Shown: piece by piece, positions 59,801-64,000 of the stretch
Layout: each line of letters begins with the position of its first letter
Position numbering within the stretch: the stretch's first letter is position 1
Source: Apoda limacodes
Taxonomy: Eukaryota; Arthropoda; Insecta; Lepidoptera; Limacodidae
DNA length: 64,000 bases
Direction of reading: 5' to 3'
Assembly: GCA_946406115.1 (NCBI GenBank)
Contig: OX291551.1
Location: 3,596,001-3,660,000 of the forward strand
Made by a program: the position numbers and the translations under genes
Notes under the pieces: generated by a model
The model's input: only the letters and a program-made list of their open reading frames with translations
Databases searched by the model: none
Told to the model about the DNA's origin: nothing

Positions 59801-62800
59801 GAATACCACTTCACAACACTTATCCCCGGGTGAAACAACCCGCAGTGCTTACATGTGTATTTTTTCTATTTAGGCACAGGACAGAAAAATAGTTATTTGT
59901 TAGACAAGTGAGTAAAAGCGTTTTTTGGTAGAAGTGCCGACTTTAAATAATAAGCATAGGGAGGTATTTAAAGGCACGAGACCGAAAAAATTTGCTTACG
60001 CGTCCAACATACAACTTTTCACCTCTACCAGCGAGAAAATATTTCTTAGTAGCTTTTGTCAGTGGCTCCACCCGCCCTCAATTTAGTCATCGCGCCTGGG
60101 ATTGCGACTGCGATTCCTTGATTATAGTAAAACAACCGACTCACGCTTAAACGTTTTTAAGTAGGTACTCTGTGTCCGTTTCCAAGAAGTAAGCTATCAT
60201 GTTGCCAAATTATATTAAGATCAGTTGTCCCAATTGGCTGAGACACTTTGGCATTTATAATAATAAGTATGGATTTTAAGTAAAACACACTAAGAAAATA
60301 ATTCCAAAAGTCAATGTTCGAACAGTGAATTACTTTGCATCACTAGTGAGCAAAATTCGATTTTACTCACTGAATTTGGACAGCAAAACTATCCTTTTCG
60401 TGCTGGTGAGGTGAAAAAGTCATTTACGTAATCGATAGCATTATATTTAAACATTATTCACATACATTAGTTCTTTATTTTGTATCTATATTTTTTCTTT
60501 TCTGTCTGCAGGTGTCTGTCCGTCAGTGTCAGAGAAAAGAATACAAAAAATCTTCATAAACGACTTAAATGTACTGTAAAGCATCTCAGTTTTTATTCCT
60601 CGAAAGGGTGAAGCAGTAGCTGAAAACAAACCCACATCATAATGTGGGAGACAGCCTATTTTTACCAACCACCTTAGTCCTGCGTGCTCCAATACTGCTT
60701 CTGATGGCAGTGTATCTGGCCCTAGGTGACTTTATATATGTCCCATAAACATTAAACACTAAGGACGGTATAATATACCCCTATAAAAAGTAATTTTGTA
60801 TTGGACAGCCAGGCAGTTAAAATTTGGCATTATGACAAAAAAATTGTGTCCAAATGTGAGTATTCAAACTTGAATTTTGATTTCGAGGGCTAGTTTTGGG
60901 GTATGTAATCGGAAGTGGTATTAAAGTATTTTAATGTCGCACACACTTAACACTAGTTTAAAAATAAATATGATGTTATTTAGACGAGCCTGCAATAACA
61001 TTGAAAAACACTAAACACCGTCTATCACTAAAAGTATAACTAACTGAAAATTCACCCACCCAATTGAATAAATCGATGCAAATATTGTATGTATATTTTT
61101 GTTACAGACTGTACACTATACTAGACGATACGAGTAGAAATACTTTTACACGAGAAGCCTGAAAATGGAGCCTCTTTTTGGGAATTGACGATATACAGAC
61201 GTAAAACTATGACATCTAATGTAGGATTATGATTATGACCACAGTCTATACGAGTATGTACTACCACTAAGTACAGTCAACCAATTTGATTCCTTGGCCA
61301 TCATATATGGAAAGTTATCTTAGTTAATCGATTTATATATCGATTACAGTGTTTATTCATTTCAGTCACTTGTTTTTTATAAGAAGGTCACCTAGGAATC
61401 AACTAGGTTGACTATTTCCGAGTCCCTAGAGCGATTTTTTTTCTTTACTATATCGTTCGCGTTTTCGATTACTCATAATATAAGCAAAAATGGTTTGGAT
61501 TAGTTGTTCTGCCTTTTTCCACAATTTGTTTCGTTAACGTAAACGACATAGTAATAGCATAGTTTACATACGAGTAGCAAAAAGAAACTTACAATCACTA
61601 CTCAAGTGTAAAGTCAGTAGGGAAGACACAGCAGTGAGTAAGTGAGCTTTGTCATAACTTAGAAATTACATCAAGCAAAGGGATCGCTTTTGCATCGAAA
61701 GGAGAATGATATATAAGTACACACTAATAAAAATTATAGCTTTTTTATTTTAAAAGAACTTTGTAAGTAATCAATGTTTAAAGGTATTTATTAACTCGTA
61801 TACGTGTACGTTATTAACTTCTGATCTTCGTGCGTCATTTTGTGTCAATAGACGCACATGAAATGGCTTTAATATTGATATATTTTATTTCACGATTTTC
61901 GATGTAATTTCTAAGTTAAACCTTACATTGTATGTAATATGTACAGTGTTACTCACCTTCACGCCTTGTTCCATTGCGTCTAAACTTTCGTCGGGCAAGT
62001 CTGAGAGATGTGCTTGGACATTTCTTACTTCTTCAAGCAGACTTTCAATATCATTACTTAAGTCATCCTGAGAACACACACTCGTATTAGGCACACAGTA
62101 CTGAACAAACTTTGTGACTTGGAATAAAGAACTGATTGTATGATTTATGTTCAAATATCTTTTATTTCCTTCCCGATTCCAAGTCACTTACATTTTTTTT
62201 ATTAAAAGTTGCAGGGAAAAAACTCTCATTATTGTCACATGCTTTTTTAATAACATCAAGTAGGTACATAAAACACAACATCAAAATTATTATTATTCAA
62301 TCATCAATTTTGGTATACATCACATGCTGCTCAACACTAAAAACAGGAAAGACCAAAATCGGAGAGCATGAAGCTAACGTAAATATTTTATATAAACAAA
62401 AATATAATCAGGTAGTTATGATATAAACTAAATCTTTATATTATGTTATTGTAAGAAAAACATACTATTAAACACAATATGATGACAAACTCAAATTAAA
62501 GACGAACACATTGTTTTGGGAAATGCATAATGACCGTGCTTTTGTTATTTTTTTAAAATTATTTGTAGTGTTCATCTTTTATTAAAACAACACTAAGATC
62601 CAGTGCACTTTACGAAATGTTAAGCACATTATTCATCTAGACATATGGAATTGATTCGAGCAGATAACTGACCTGATAAAATATGAGACAGATAATAAGG
62701 TTATTTCCTTGCTGTGTTTGATTTAAATAAGCCAATAAAAAGTAGAATCTAAAAAAAAAAGTATTTAACTAAGCATGAGACGTCGATCGTCTTGTAGAAG

Positions 62801-64000
62801 CCAATTTTTCGACAATTTTAATGCTTGTTTTTCATTTCAAAGGTCTCACATGAATCTAATAAATAAAACAAGAATTATTTAGAGCTTTTATTAAATAATA
62901 ATTTCAGATATTCAGACTAACATTGACTAGAAACAATATTAAACAGTAGTCACATTTAGTTAGAGTACTGCTACGACTAGAAAACACATAAAAACAAGTA
63001 TTACTTCCATATTAGCTTATCTTTAGTAATTCTTGTAAAAATTGGCGCTAAAAGACGAACGCCGCCTCCTGTCTTGCTAAGAGATAGCGAATACAAAGTT
63101 TCGTAACAAATAGATACATGAATTTAGTTAAATTATCATGCCAAACATAAACTAGTAGTTTTATAATCGTACAAAATGATGACGGGTCAGTCACCTTGGC
63201 TGTCCTCTGCGACGCTTCTGCTTCACATTGCGGCTCCTGTGGGGATGTGGACAAGGCTAGTGGTTCTAGGGGTGAGGTGGTTAGTATATCCTCTCGGATG
63301 TCGGTTCCTATCCGCGGAGTATCTTCGCTTACTAAATACGACAAAGAATCAGTAGGGGTTTCTAAACTTAAATAAGAGCTTTGGTCTTTCCAACTACAAA
63401 TGCCACCAGGAAGATCCATTGAAATGTAGTTAGAATCAAAAGGTAAACTTGATGAATCTTTCGATTCTTCCGCATCTGAATTATGGCCTGAACTATTATT
63501 GGGGTCCTTATCTTTATCATTCTGATCTTTGCTTTCAAATTCTAATTTAACATCATGTACAATTTTTGTCTTTGCTGCCAGCGCCATGAAGTATTGGCAC
63601 TCAGCATCATGGTAAATATGTTTTTCCGGCCAAAATGAATCAATTAAAACATCGCCTTTGATTTTCACGTTTTCATTGGTTGCAGGTGGTATATTATCAG
63701 ATAGGTTTGCAATTTTATTCGTTATTTGAATAATATCAGGGTGAGATTTATTATCATGTAATAAACTCTCAGCATCATCAACTCTAAACTTTTCGACCCA
63801 GAAATTGTTAGCTTTTATATCAGATATTTTGTCAGATAGAAACAGCATTTCTTTCTTAGGTAAACATTTCTCCGTAGGATTCAAAATTTCTTCGCCAGTT
63901 ACTTGTGGAGTTATATTTACTCTCGTATCGATCTTTAACGACTCTGTTATATTTATTTTTCTCGGTGACTCAGCTTCTTGATAATTTTCGGTTACATAAT
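11628..64000 (-). CDS. Msp300: Msp300 / nesprin (SYNE orthologue), 3' part, 18 exons in window
   Basis: Exons from 5' to 3': 63195-64000 (open at the edge), 61957-62067, 55948-56121, 45284-55591, 45009-45209, 44681-44859, 43234-43360, 22101-22325, 18803-21115, 18469-18657, 17640-18019, 16776-16814, 15111-15273, 14737-14968, 14255-14480, 13916-14054, 13037-13098, 11628-11850. All phases join, and after a 2-nt partial first codon the sum is exactly 5,365 codons including the stop. The product is a spectrin-repeat rod interrupted by a giant low-complexity region and ending in a KASH domain with C-terminal GPPPL. KASH inserts in the outer nuclear membrane and binds SUN proteins in the perinuclear space. 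In Drosophila, Msp300 positions nuclei in muscle and links them to actin, microtubules and Z-discs. The CH domains and more spectrin repeats should lie beyond the right edge. Orthology to Msp300 rather than Klarsicht is inferred from the size, the rod and the giant disordered exon. Confidence 0.9.
11851..13036 (-). other. Msp300 intron before the KASH exon
   Basis: 1.2 kb. Around 11990-12100 it has a more G+C-rich, CTCTCTCGCTC-containing patch. Otherwise it is A+T-rich, with no coding signal. Confidence 0.6.
13037..13098 (-). CDS. Msp300: Msp300 small acidic exon
   Basis: 62 nt: [20 protein letters not shown] plus two bases, between acceptor CCCCGTAG and donor GA|GTGAGT. It enters phase 0 and leaves phase 2, as the KASH exon needs. 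It encodes an acidic linker just before the membrane anchor. Confidence 0.8.
13099..13915 (-). other. Msp300 intron
   Basis: 0.8 kb of A+T-rich sequence. No gene, repeat or structure is recognised. Confidence 0.55.
13916..14054 (-). CDS. Msp300: Msp300 exon, alanine-rich
   Basis: 139 nt: one entering base, then [30 protein letters not shown] and an alanine run ending AAAAAPQ|GTTTGT, phase 0. The first half is helical like the rest of the rod; the second half is a low-complexity alanine linker. G+C content is very high. Confidence 0.85.
14255..14480 (-). CDS. Msp300: Msp300 exon, spectrin-like helix
   Basis: 226 nt from acceptor ATTTTTTAG to donor AG|GTTTGA. The product [20 protein letters not shown] through [20 protein letters not shown] is a charged amphipathic helix, then [13 protein letters not shown] as a turn. 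It enters with two bases and leaves phase 2. The donor is weak (GTTTGA), but the phases agree on both sides. Confidence 0.85.
14737..14968 (-). CDS. Msp300: Msp300 exon, spectrin repeat
   Basis: 232 nt: [20 protein letters not shown], then [20 protein letters not shown] and [18 protein letters not shown]. The NxRWDxxCERxxxWQKRLQ pattern is typical of a spectrin repeat helix C running into the next helix A. Acceptor TTGTATAG, donor G|GTTAGT, phase 1. Confidence 0.9.
15111..15273 (-). CDS. Msp300: Msp300 exon with CPLC motif and spectrin helix
   Basis: 163 nt: [38 protein letters not shown] and [14 protein letters not shown], ending CAG|GTAACC, phase 0. The [12 protein letters not shown] segment is a clear spectrin helix A. 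A CPLC pair lies just before it and follows a Cys-Glu-His from the preceding microexon. Confidence 0.9.
15274..16775 (-). other. Msp300 intron
   Basis: 1.5 kb, A+T-rich. No gene or dispersed element is recognised; reading frames within it have no family resemblance. Confidence 0.55.
16776..16814 (-). CDS. Msp300: Msp300 39-nt microexon
   Basis: Acceptor GGTTCCTTAG and donor CA|GTGAGT enclose one base, twelve codons ([12 protein letters not shown]) and two bases. With the next exon the last codon becomes CAC, giving [14 protein letters not shown]. The exon is called because it exactly bridges a phase 2 donor (17640) and a phase 2-accepting acceptor (15273) and keeps the frame; skipping it would also stay in frame. 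Confidence 0.75.
16815..17639 (-). other. Msp300 intron
   Basis: 0.8 kb, A+T-rich. Nothing recognised. Confidence 0.55.
17640..18019 (-). CDS. Msp300: Msp300 exon, spectrin repeat
   Basis: 380 nt: [40 protein letters not shown] and on to [20 protein letters not shown]. Heptad-like helices with tryptophan in helix A and a [14 protein letters not shown] helix C are as expected for a spectrin/nesprin rod. Donor AG|GTTAGT, phase 2. Confidence 0.9.
18020..18468 (-). other. Msp300 GC-AG intron
   Basis: 449 nt. The 5' splice site reads CAG|GCAAGT (18468-18463 on the - strand) and the 3' splice site TTTTATTCAG. GCAAGT after AG is the consensus of the minor GC-AG class. The only nearby GT (GTTTAT) would break the frame. 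Confidence 0.75.
18469..18657 (-). CDS. Msp300: Msp300 exon, spectrin-like
   Basis: 189 nt: [40 protein letters not shown] and [20 protein letters not shown] before the GC donor. It is a helical rod segment, phase 0 at both ends. Confidence 0.85.
18803..21115 (-). CDS. Msp300: Msp300 2.3-kb exon with several spectrin repeats
   Basis: 771 codons, phase 0 at both ends (acceptor TTATTTACAG, donor GAT|GTAAGT). Repeated tryptophan-centred helices such as [75 protein letters not shown] and [16 protein letters not shown] mark about six or seven spectrin repeats in tandem. These build the extended rod that spaces the KASH anchor from the cytoskeletal ends. The + strand frames over this exon are antisense shadows. 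Confidence 0.95.
21116..22100 (-). other. Msp300 intron
   Basis: 1.0 kb, A+T-rich. No recognised feature. Confidence 0.55.
22101..22325 (-). CDS. Msp300: Msp300 exon, spectrin-like
   Basis: 225 nt, 75 codons: [40 protein letters not shown] and [19 protein letters not shown], ending CAG|GTAAAG. It is strongly helical and reads as helices B and C completing the repeat begun in exon 43234-43360. Direct splicing of those two exons is in frame. Confidence 0.9.
22326..25739 (-). other. 3' part of the 20.9-kb Msp300 intron
   Basis: Dominated by a LINE fragment on the + strand (about 23450-25600). Between 22326 and 23450 I see only a possible SINE scrap (about 23090-23130, CATCAGGTAGCCCGTG) and a weak 58-nt candidate exon (22597-22654), discussed in the findings. 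Confidence 0.55.
23450..25600 (+). mobile_element. 5'-truncated, decayed Jockey/CR1-type LINE
   Basis: Conceptual translation gives reverse transcriptase blocks in order: [72 protein letters not shown] and LFADD (catalytic Asp pair kept). The C-terminal region follows, with [29 protein letters not shown] and [18 protein letters not shown]. The frame breaks at an in-frame TAA (about 23939), shifts near 24235-24260, and shifts again near 24500. The 5' part with the endonuclease is missing. The 3' end has an AATAAATTATATTGAATTTG tail, about 25573-25600, typical of such elements. It is inactive. Confidence 0.85.
25740..25843 (-). CDS. Orphan exon candidate in the large Msp300 intron
   Basis: Acceptor CCTGTTTTTAG and donor GG|GTAGAC enclose 104 nt with one open frame, [35 protein letters not shown]. 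It can be joined in phase to the upstream exon (43234), but it leaves phase 2 while the next certain exon (22325) begins phase 0. It therefore needs a partner exon or is not used. It could be an alternative cassette, a fragment of a lost repeat, or chance. Confidence 0.4.
25989..26077. repeat. Three tandem 29-bp repeats
   Basis: CAAAGGTGACAACGTGGTAG followed by TTGAAGGTT, repeated three times; the third copy has one change (TTAAAGG). Near-identity points to a recent expansion. Confidence 0.85.
27745..28185. mobile_element. Degraded GGGCGCGTTCG-type MITE
   Basis: It shares with 31764-32566 and 42165-42580 the blocks CTCACTTTTGATAGCGCCAG, TCGTTCGTGTACCTTTGAAACGTTAC and GAACGATTGACGTACA, and GGTCTAAGGTTTCAGTTTTCGG near the middle. 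Both terminal GGGCGCG motifs have decayed. Confidence 0.6.
28880..29232 (-). mobile_element. 5S rRNA-derived SINE
   Basis: On the - strand, bases around 29165-29116 read CGAAGTTAAGCAACGTCGGG, then GATGGTCACTACTTGGATGG and GTGACCGCC. This is the 3' half (internal control region) of eukaryotic 5S rRNA. About 50 bases of related 5' head precede it, and a body of more than 200 bases follows, unrelated to 5S. That places it among 5S-headed SINEs rather than a true 5S gene. The end points are estimates. Confidence 0.7.
29455..29549 (+). mobile_element. Helitron 3' end fragment
   Basis: GGTAACCGAATTTAGGGCGG followed by GCGGAGCTGCTGGGAAAAGC and TAGT is the terminal hairpin and CTAG|T end shared with 32677-33203. 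Only the end is present. Confidence 0.6.
30455..30520 (-). repeat. Dispersed repeat (TTTGCTTAGTTTGxGA type), copy 1
   Basis: The reverse complement reads ACAAGCTTTGCTTAGTTTGA followed by GACTTGATCC, then a segment aligning with GGCGCTGTGT text in the copies at 35890-35990 and 43965-44050. The family is unknown to me. Confidence 0.45.
31764..32566. mobile_element. GGGCGCGTTCGTTTTGG MITE with nested hAT element
   Basis: It begins GGGCGCGTTCGTTTTGGAAT at 31764 and ends GCATCCCAAAACGAACGCGCCC at 32566, which are inverted repeats of each other. Without the 365 bp inserted at 32023-32387 the element is about 440 bp, like its relatives at 27745 and 42165. It has no coding capacity. Confidence 0.85.
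32023..32379. mobile_element. Non-autonomous hAT element
   Basis: It starts CAGTAATTCTCAAAGTGGTC and ends GGGGACCTCTG, the CAG..CTG terminal pattern of hAT transposons. It is flanked by near-identical 8-bp sequences, GTCTAAAG (32015-32022) and GACTAAAG (32380-32387), the expected hAT target duplication with one mismatch. At 357 bp it holds no transposase. Confidence 0.85.
32677..33203 (+). mobile_element. Non-autonomous Helitron, both ends intact
   Basis: It starts TCTATACCAATATATAAAGC after an A and ends GCTGGCAAAAGCTAG before a T, matching the Helitron rules (5' TC, 3' CTAG, insertion between A and T). A G+C-rich hairpin-forming segment (GGGCGGGCGAAGCCGCTGGC) sits just before the end. No Rep/helicase gene is present (527 bp). 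Confidence 0.8.
33076..33101. repeat. (GA)n microsatellite
   Basis: AGAGAAAGAGAGAGAGAGAG-type run inside the Helitron. A similar run is at 36022-36040. Confidence 0.9.
34395..34490 (+). mobile_element. SINE fragment
   Basis: GGAGTGATTAGACTTTTAAAGG, CTCTGGTGTTGATCGCTTAACA and TTTGCTACATTGG resemble the 3' half of the SINE copies at 8263 and 9255. It is short and diverged. Confidence 0.45.
35890..35990 (+). repeat. Dispersed repeat (TTTGCTTAGTTTGxGA type), copy 2
   Basis: TTGTCTGGTATCTATAATAT, AAGCTTTGCTTAGTTTGGGA and TCAGACGGCGCTGTGTATTA. The same order is found at 43965-44050 (TTGTCTGGTACACCCATAGT, AAGTTTTGCTTAGTTTGAGA, ACAGATGGCGCTGTGTGACA). Three copies occur in the window. No boundaries were defined. 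Confidence 0.55.
36425..36651. repeat. 38-bp satellite array, six copies
   Basis: The unit is TCCTAGTAATCACAGTAACA followed by CTGTAAATTATTAGCAAG. Spacing measured at the CC is 37, 38, 38, 38 and 38 bp. The first two units carry CCTAAAAATC in place of CCTAGTAATC. There are no spacers, so this is not a CRISPR-like array. Confidence 0.9.
39360..39640 (-). mobile_element. SINE on the minus strand
   Basis: The reverse complement contains GCGAGTAATGCCCCTGGTGT, TGCAAGTG and ACCATAAACTTGTTTGCCACC, matching the SINE 3' region at 8263 and 9255. It is preceded by a longer head (GCCATTTTGTATTGCGCCAG and GTTTGTGGAATGAGC). The frame open on the + strand here is not a gene. Confidence 0.55.
40325..40408 (+). 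mobile_element. Helitron 3' end fragment
   Basis: TATAATGGAGGACTTGCCGT, then AAATCCTACACCGATAACCG, AATTTAGGGCGGGTGGAACC and GCGGGCAAAAGATAG. The same order is found at 33126-33203. CTAG has mutated to ATAG. Confidence 0.6.
41250..43202 (-). mobile_element. TIR transposon copy B, complete (1,953 bp)
   Basis: It starts CTTATACGTCTAGATACCGTG and ends with the reverse complement, ATGGTATCTAGACGTATAAG. Both ends are flanked by TA (41248-41249 and 43203-43204), as in Tc1/mariner-like insertions. It has no transposase frame, so it is non-autonomous. The right end is 31 nt from an Msp300 exon (43234). A MITE is nested inside at 42165-42580. Confidence 0.85.
42165..42580 (+). mobile_element. GGGCGCGTTCG MITE nested in copy B
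   Basis: It begins GGGCGCGTTCGTTTTGGGAT and ends CCCCAAACGAACGCACT, inverted versions of each other with a few changes. It shares the interior of 31764-32566, including CCACCGAAAAATGAAACTTT and CTTTAGACCCATGTCTGGAG. Confidence 0.8.
43234..43360 (-). CDS. Msp300: Msp300 exon, spectrin helix A
   Basis: 127 nt: one entering base, then [20 protein letters not shown] and [20 protein letters not shown], ending AAG|GTATGT, phase 0. [20 protein letters not shown] is the first helix of a spectrin repeat whose remaining helices come from exon 22101-22325. Confidence 0.9.
43361..44680 (-). other. Msp300 intron
   Basis: 1.3 kb. It holds one copy of the TTTGCTTAGTTTGxGA dispersed repeat (43965-44050). 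Otherwise no recognised feature. Confidence 0.55.
43965..44050 (+). repeat. Dispersed repeat (TTTGCTTAGTTTGxGA type), copy 3
   Basis: TTGTCTGGTACACCCATAGT, AAGTTTTGCTTAGTTTGAGA and ACAGATGGCGCTGTGTGACA, parallel to 35890-35990. Confidence 0.55.
44681..44859 (-). CDS. Msp300: Msp300 exon
   Basis: 179 nt: [40 protein letters not shown] and [17 protein letters not shown] plus two bases, donor AA|GTAAGC. Helical rod segment with a proline break ([10 protein letters not shown]) as in spectrin linkers. The first G of exon 43360 completes the lysine codon. Confidence 0.9.
45009..45209 (-). CDS. Msp300: Msp300 exon, spectrin repeat part
   Basis: 201 nt, 67 codons: [40 protein letters not shown] and [20 protein letters not shown], donor GAA|GTGAGT. 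The [14 protein letters not shown] stretch is a typical spectrin helix A around tryptophan. Confidence 0.9.
45284..55591 (-). CDS. Msp300: Msp300 giant exon (10,308 nt, 3,436 codons)
   Basis: One uninterrupted frame from acceptor TTTTTCTAG to donor CAG|GTAAAC. Residues 1 to about 130 are helical and spectrin-like ([16 protein letters not shown]). Residues about 130 to 2,700 are low-complexity, rich in Thr, Ser, Glu and Lys, and almost certainly disordered. They include three copies of a (R/K)I(I)..V/I.DGKE.(V/I)TE..(V/I)EEPD module (about 54190-53280), two related blocks ending SE(R), an array of QT(S) motifs (47990-48740) and four polylysine clusters. The last 730 or so residues return to tandem spectrin repeats ([54 protein letters not shown]). 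Giant exons encoding such a region are a known feature of Msp300. The many small + strand frames here are shadows. Confidence 0.95.
55592..55947 (-). other. Msp300 intron
   Basis: 356 nt of A+T-rich intron. Nothing else seen. Confidence 0.7.
55948..56121 (-). CDS. Msp300: Msp300 exon, coiled helix
   Basis: 174 nt, 58 codons: [40 protein letters not shown] and [18 protein letters not shown], phase 0 (acceptor TGACTTGCAG, donor CAG|GTAAGA). It is a continuous amphipathic helix. Confidence 0.9.
56693..56775. repeat. Inverted repeat of the 'GAGTGCGAG' type
   Basis: GGTCGAGTGCGAGACGGGCT at one end pairs with GCGTCCGACTCGCACTTGGC at the other, imperfectly. A single arm of the same text (GTCCGACTCGCACTTGACCC) is at about 40247. 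This motif is widely repeated in insect genomes, often beside GGTTCCGTA (also present at 57058). Family unknown. Confidence 0.5.
57504..58048 (+). mobile_element. Non-autonomous Helitron
   Basis: 5' end TCTATACATATAATAAAATG after an A; interior 'GTCTGTATGTATGTTCGGGA' and 'GGATTTACTTCAAATTTGGC'; 3' end CTCGGGCAGCAGCTAG. It follows the TC..CTAG rule, but the base after CTAG is C rather than T. About 545 bp, no coding capacity. Confidence 0.75.
60030..60095 (-). mobile_element. Reversed Helitron 3' end fragment
   Basis: The reverse complement reads AAATTGAGGGCGGGTGGAGC followed by CACTGACAAAAGCTAC, a mutated GCCGCTGGCAAAAGCTAG end. Only the terminus is recognised. Confidence 0.5.
61957..62067 (-). 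CDS. Msp300: Msp300 exon
   Basis: 111 nt, 37 codons: [37 protein letters not shown], acceptor TGTTCTCAG and donor AAG|GTGAGT, phase 0. It is a short helical segment with an acidic character. Confidence 0.9.
62068..63194 (-). other. Msp300 intron
   Basis: 1.1 kb, A+T-rich. No feature recognised. Confidence 0.6.
63195..64000 (-). CDS. Msp300: Msp300 exon, open at the right edge
   Basis: The frame is open through base 64000 and ends SQRTAK with donor AAG|GTGACT at 63195. Within the window it encodes 268 codons of acidic, Ser/Asp-rich sequence ([60 protein letters not shown]), likely disordered, with some hydrophobic islands. I see no spectrin or CH domain. Its 5' end and acceptor are outside the window. 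Confidence 0.85.

Larger units (their letters stand above)
56122..61956 (-). other. 5.8-kb Msp300 intron
   Basis: It contains an inverted repeat (56693-56775), a Helitron (57504-58048) and a reversed Helitron end (about 60030-60095). I found no exon in the remaining A+T-rich sequence (58050-60020 and 60100-61956). Confidence 0.6.

Overview
The window is animal DNA, most likely from a moth or butterfly (Lepidoptera). The evidence is split, GT-AG-spliced genes with A+T-rich introns, and many dispersed repeats of types common in lepidopteran genomes: Helitrons ending in GGCAAAAGCTAG, short elements ending near TGATCGCTTA..GTTTGCC, a 5S rRNA-derived SINE, TA-flanked MITEs and a Jockey/CR1-type LINE. 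The species cannot be named from the sequence.

Two genes are present and converge on about 11 kb. On the + strand (3696-10422, eight exons, 379 aa) is a tetraspanin of the peripherin/ROM1 type, with CCG, SCC and TRGC cysteine motifs in its large loop. On the - strand, from beyond the right edge down to 11628, is the 3' two-thirds or so of a giant nesprin, the Msp300/SYNE orthologue. It consists of 18 phase-consistent exons giving 5,364 codons in the window, one of them a single 10,308-nt exon. It ends in a KASH domain (a 20-residue-class hydrophobic segment and C-terminal [10 protein letters not shown]). The 5' part, which should carry the actin-binding CH domains, lies outside the window.

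Layout: 1-3695 intergenic with repeats; 3696-10422 tetraspanin; 10423-11627 convergent intergenic/3' UTR region; 11628-22325 Msp300 C-terminal exons (KASH, alanine/arginine-rich spectrin-like helices, a 39-nt microexon, a 2.3-kb spectrin-repeat exon); 22326-43233 a 20.9-kb intron filled with mobile elements and holding one orphan exon candidate; 43234-56121 three small exons, the giant exon and one more small exon; 56122-61956 a 5.8-kb intron; 61957-64000 two further exons, the last open at the window edge.

Function: nesprins span the outer nuclear membrane, bind SUN proteins through KASH and tie the nucleus to actin and microtubule motors; Msp300 does this in insect muscle. The tetraspanin is a separate membrane-organising gene. 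The observations most worth checking are an 11-copy 25-bp minisatellite made from the tetraspanin's own 3' splice site, an array of about ten QT(S/x) motifs resembling dynein light chain LC8 sites in the Msp300 disordered region, a hidden repeat of about 280-300 residues in the same region, and two copies of one TA-flanked transposon lying 17 and 31 nt downstream of 5' splice sites of the two genes in the same relative orientation.
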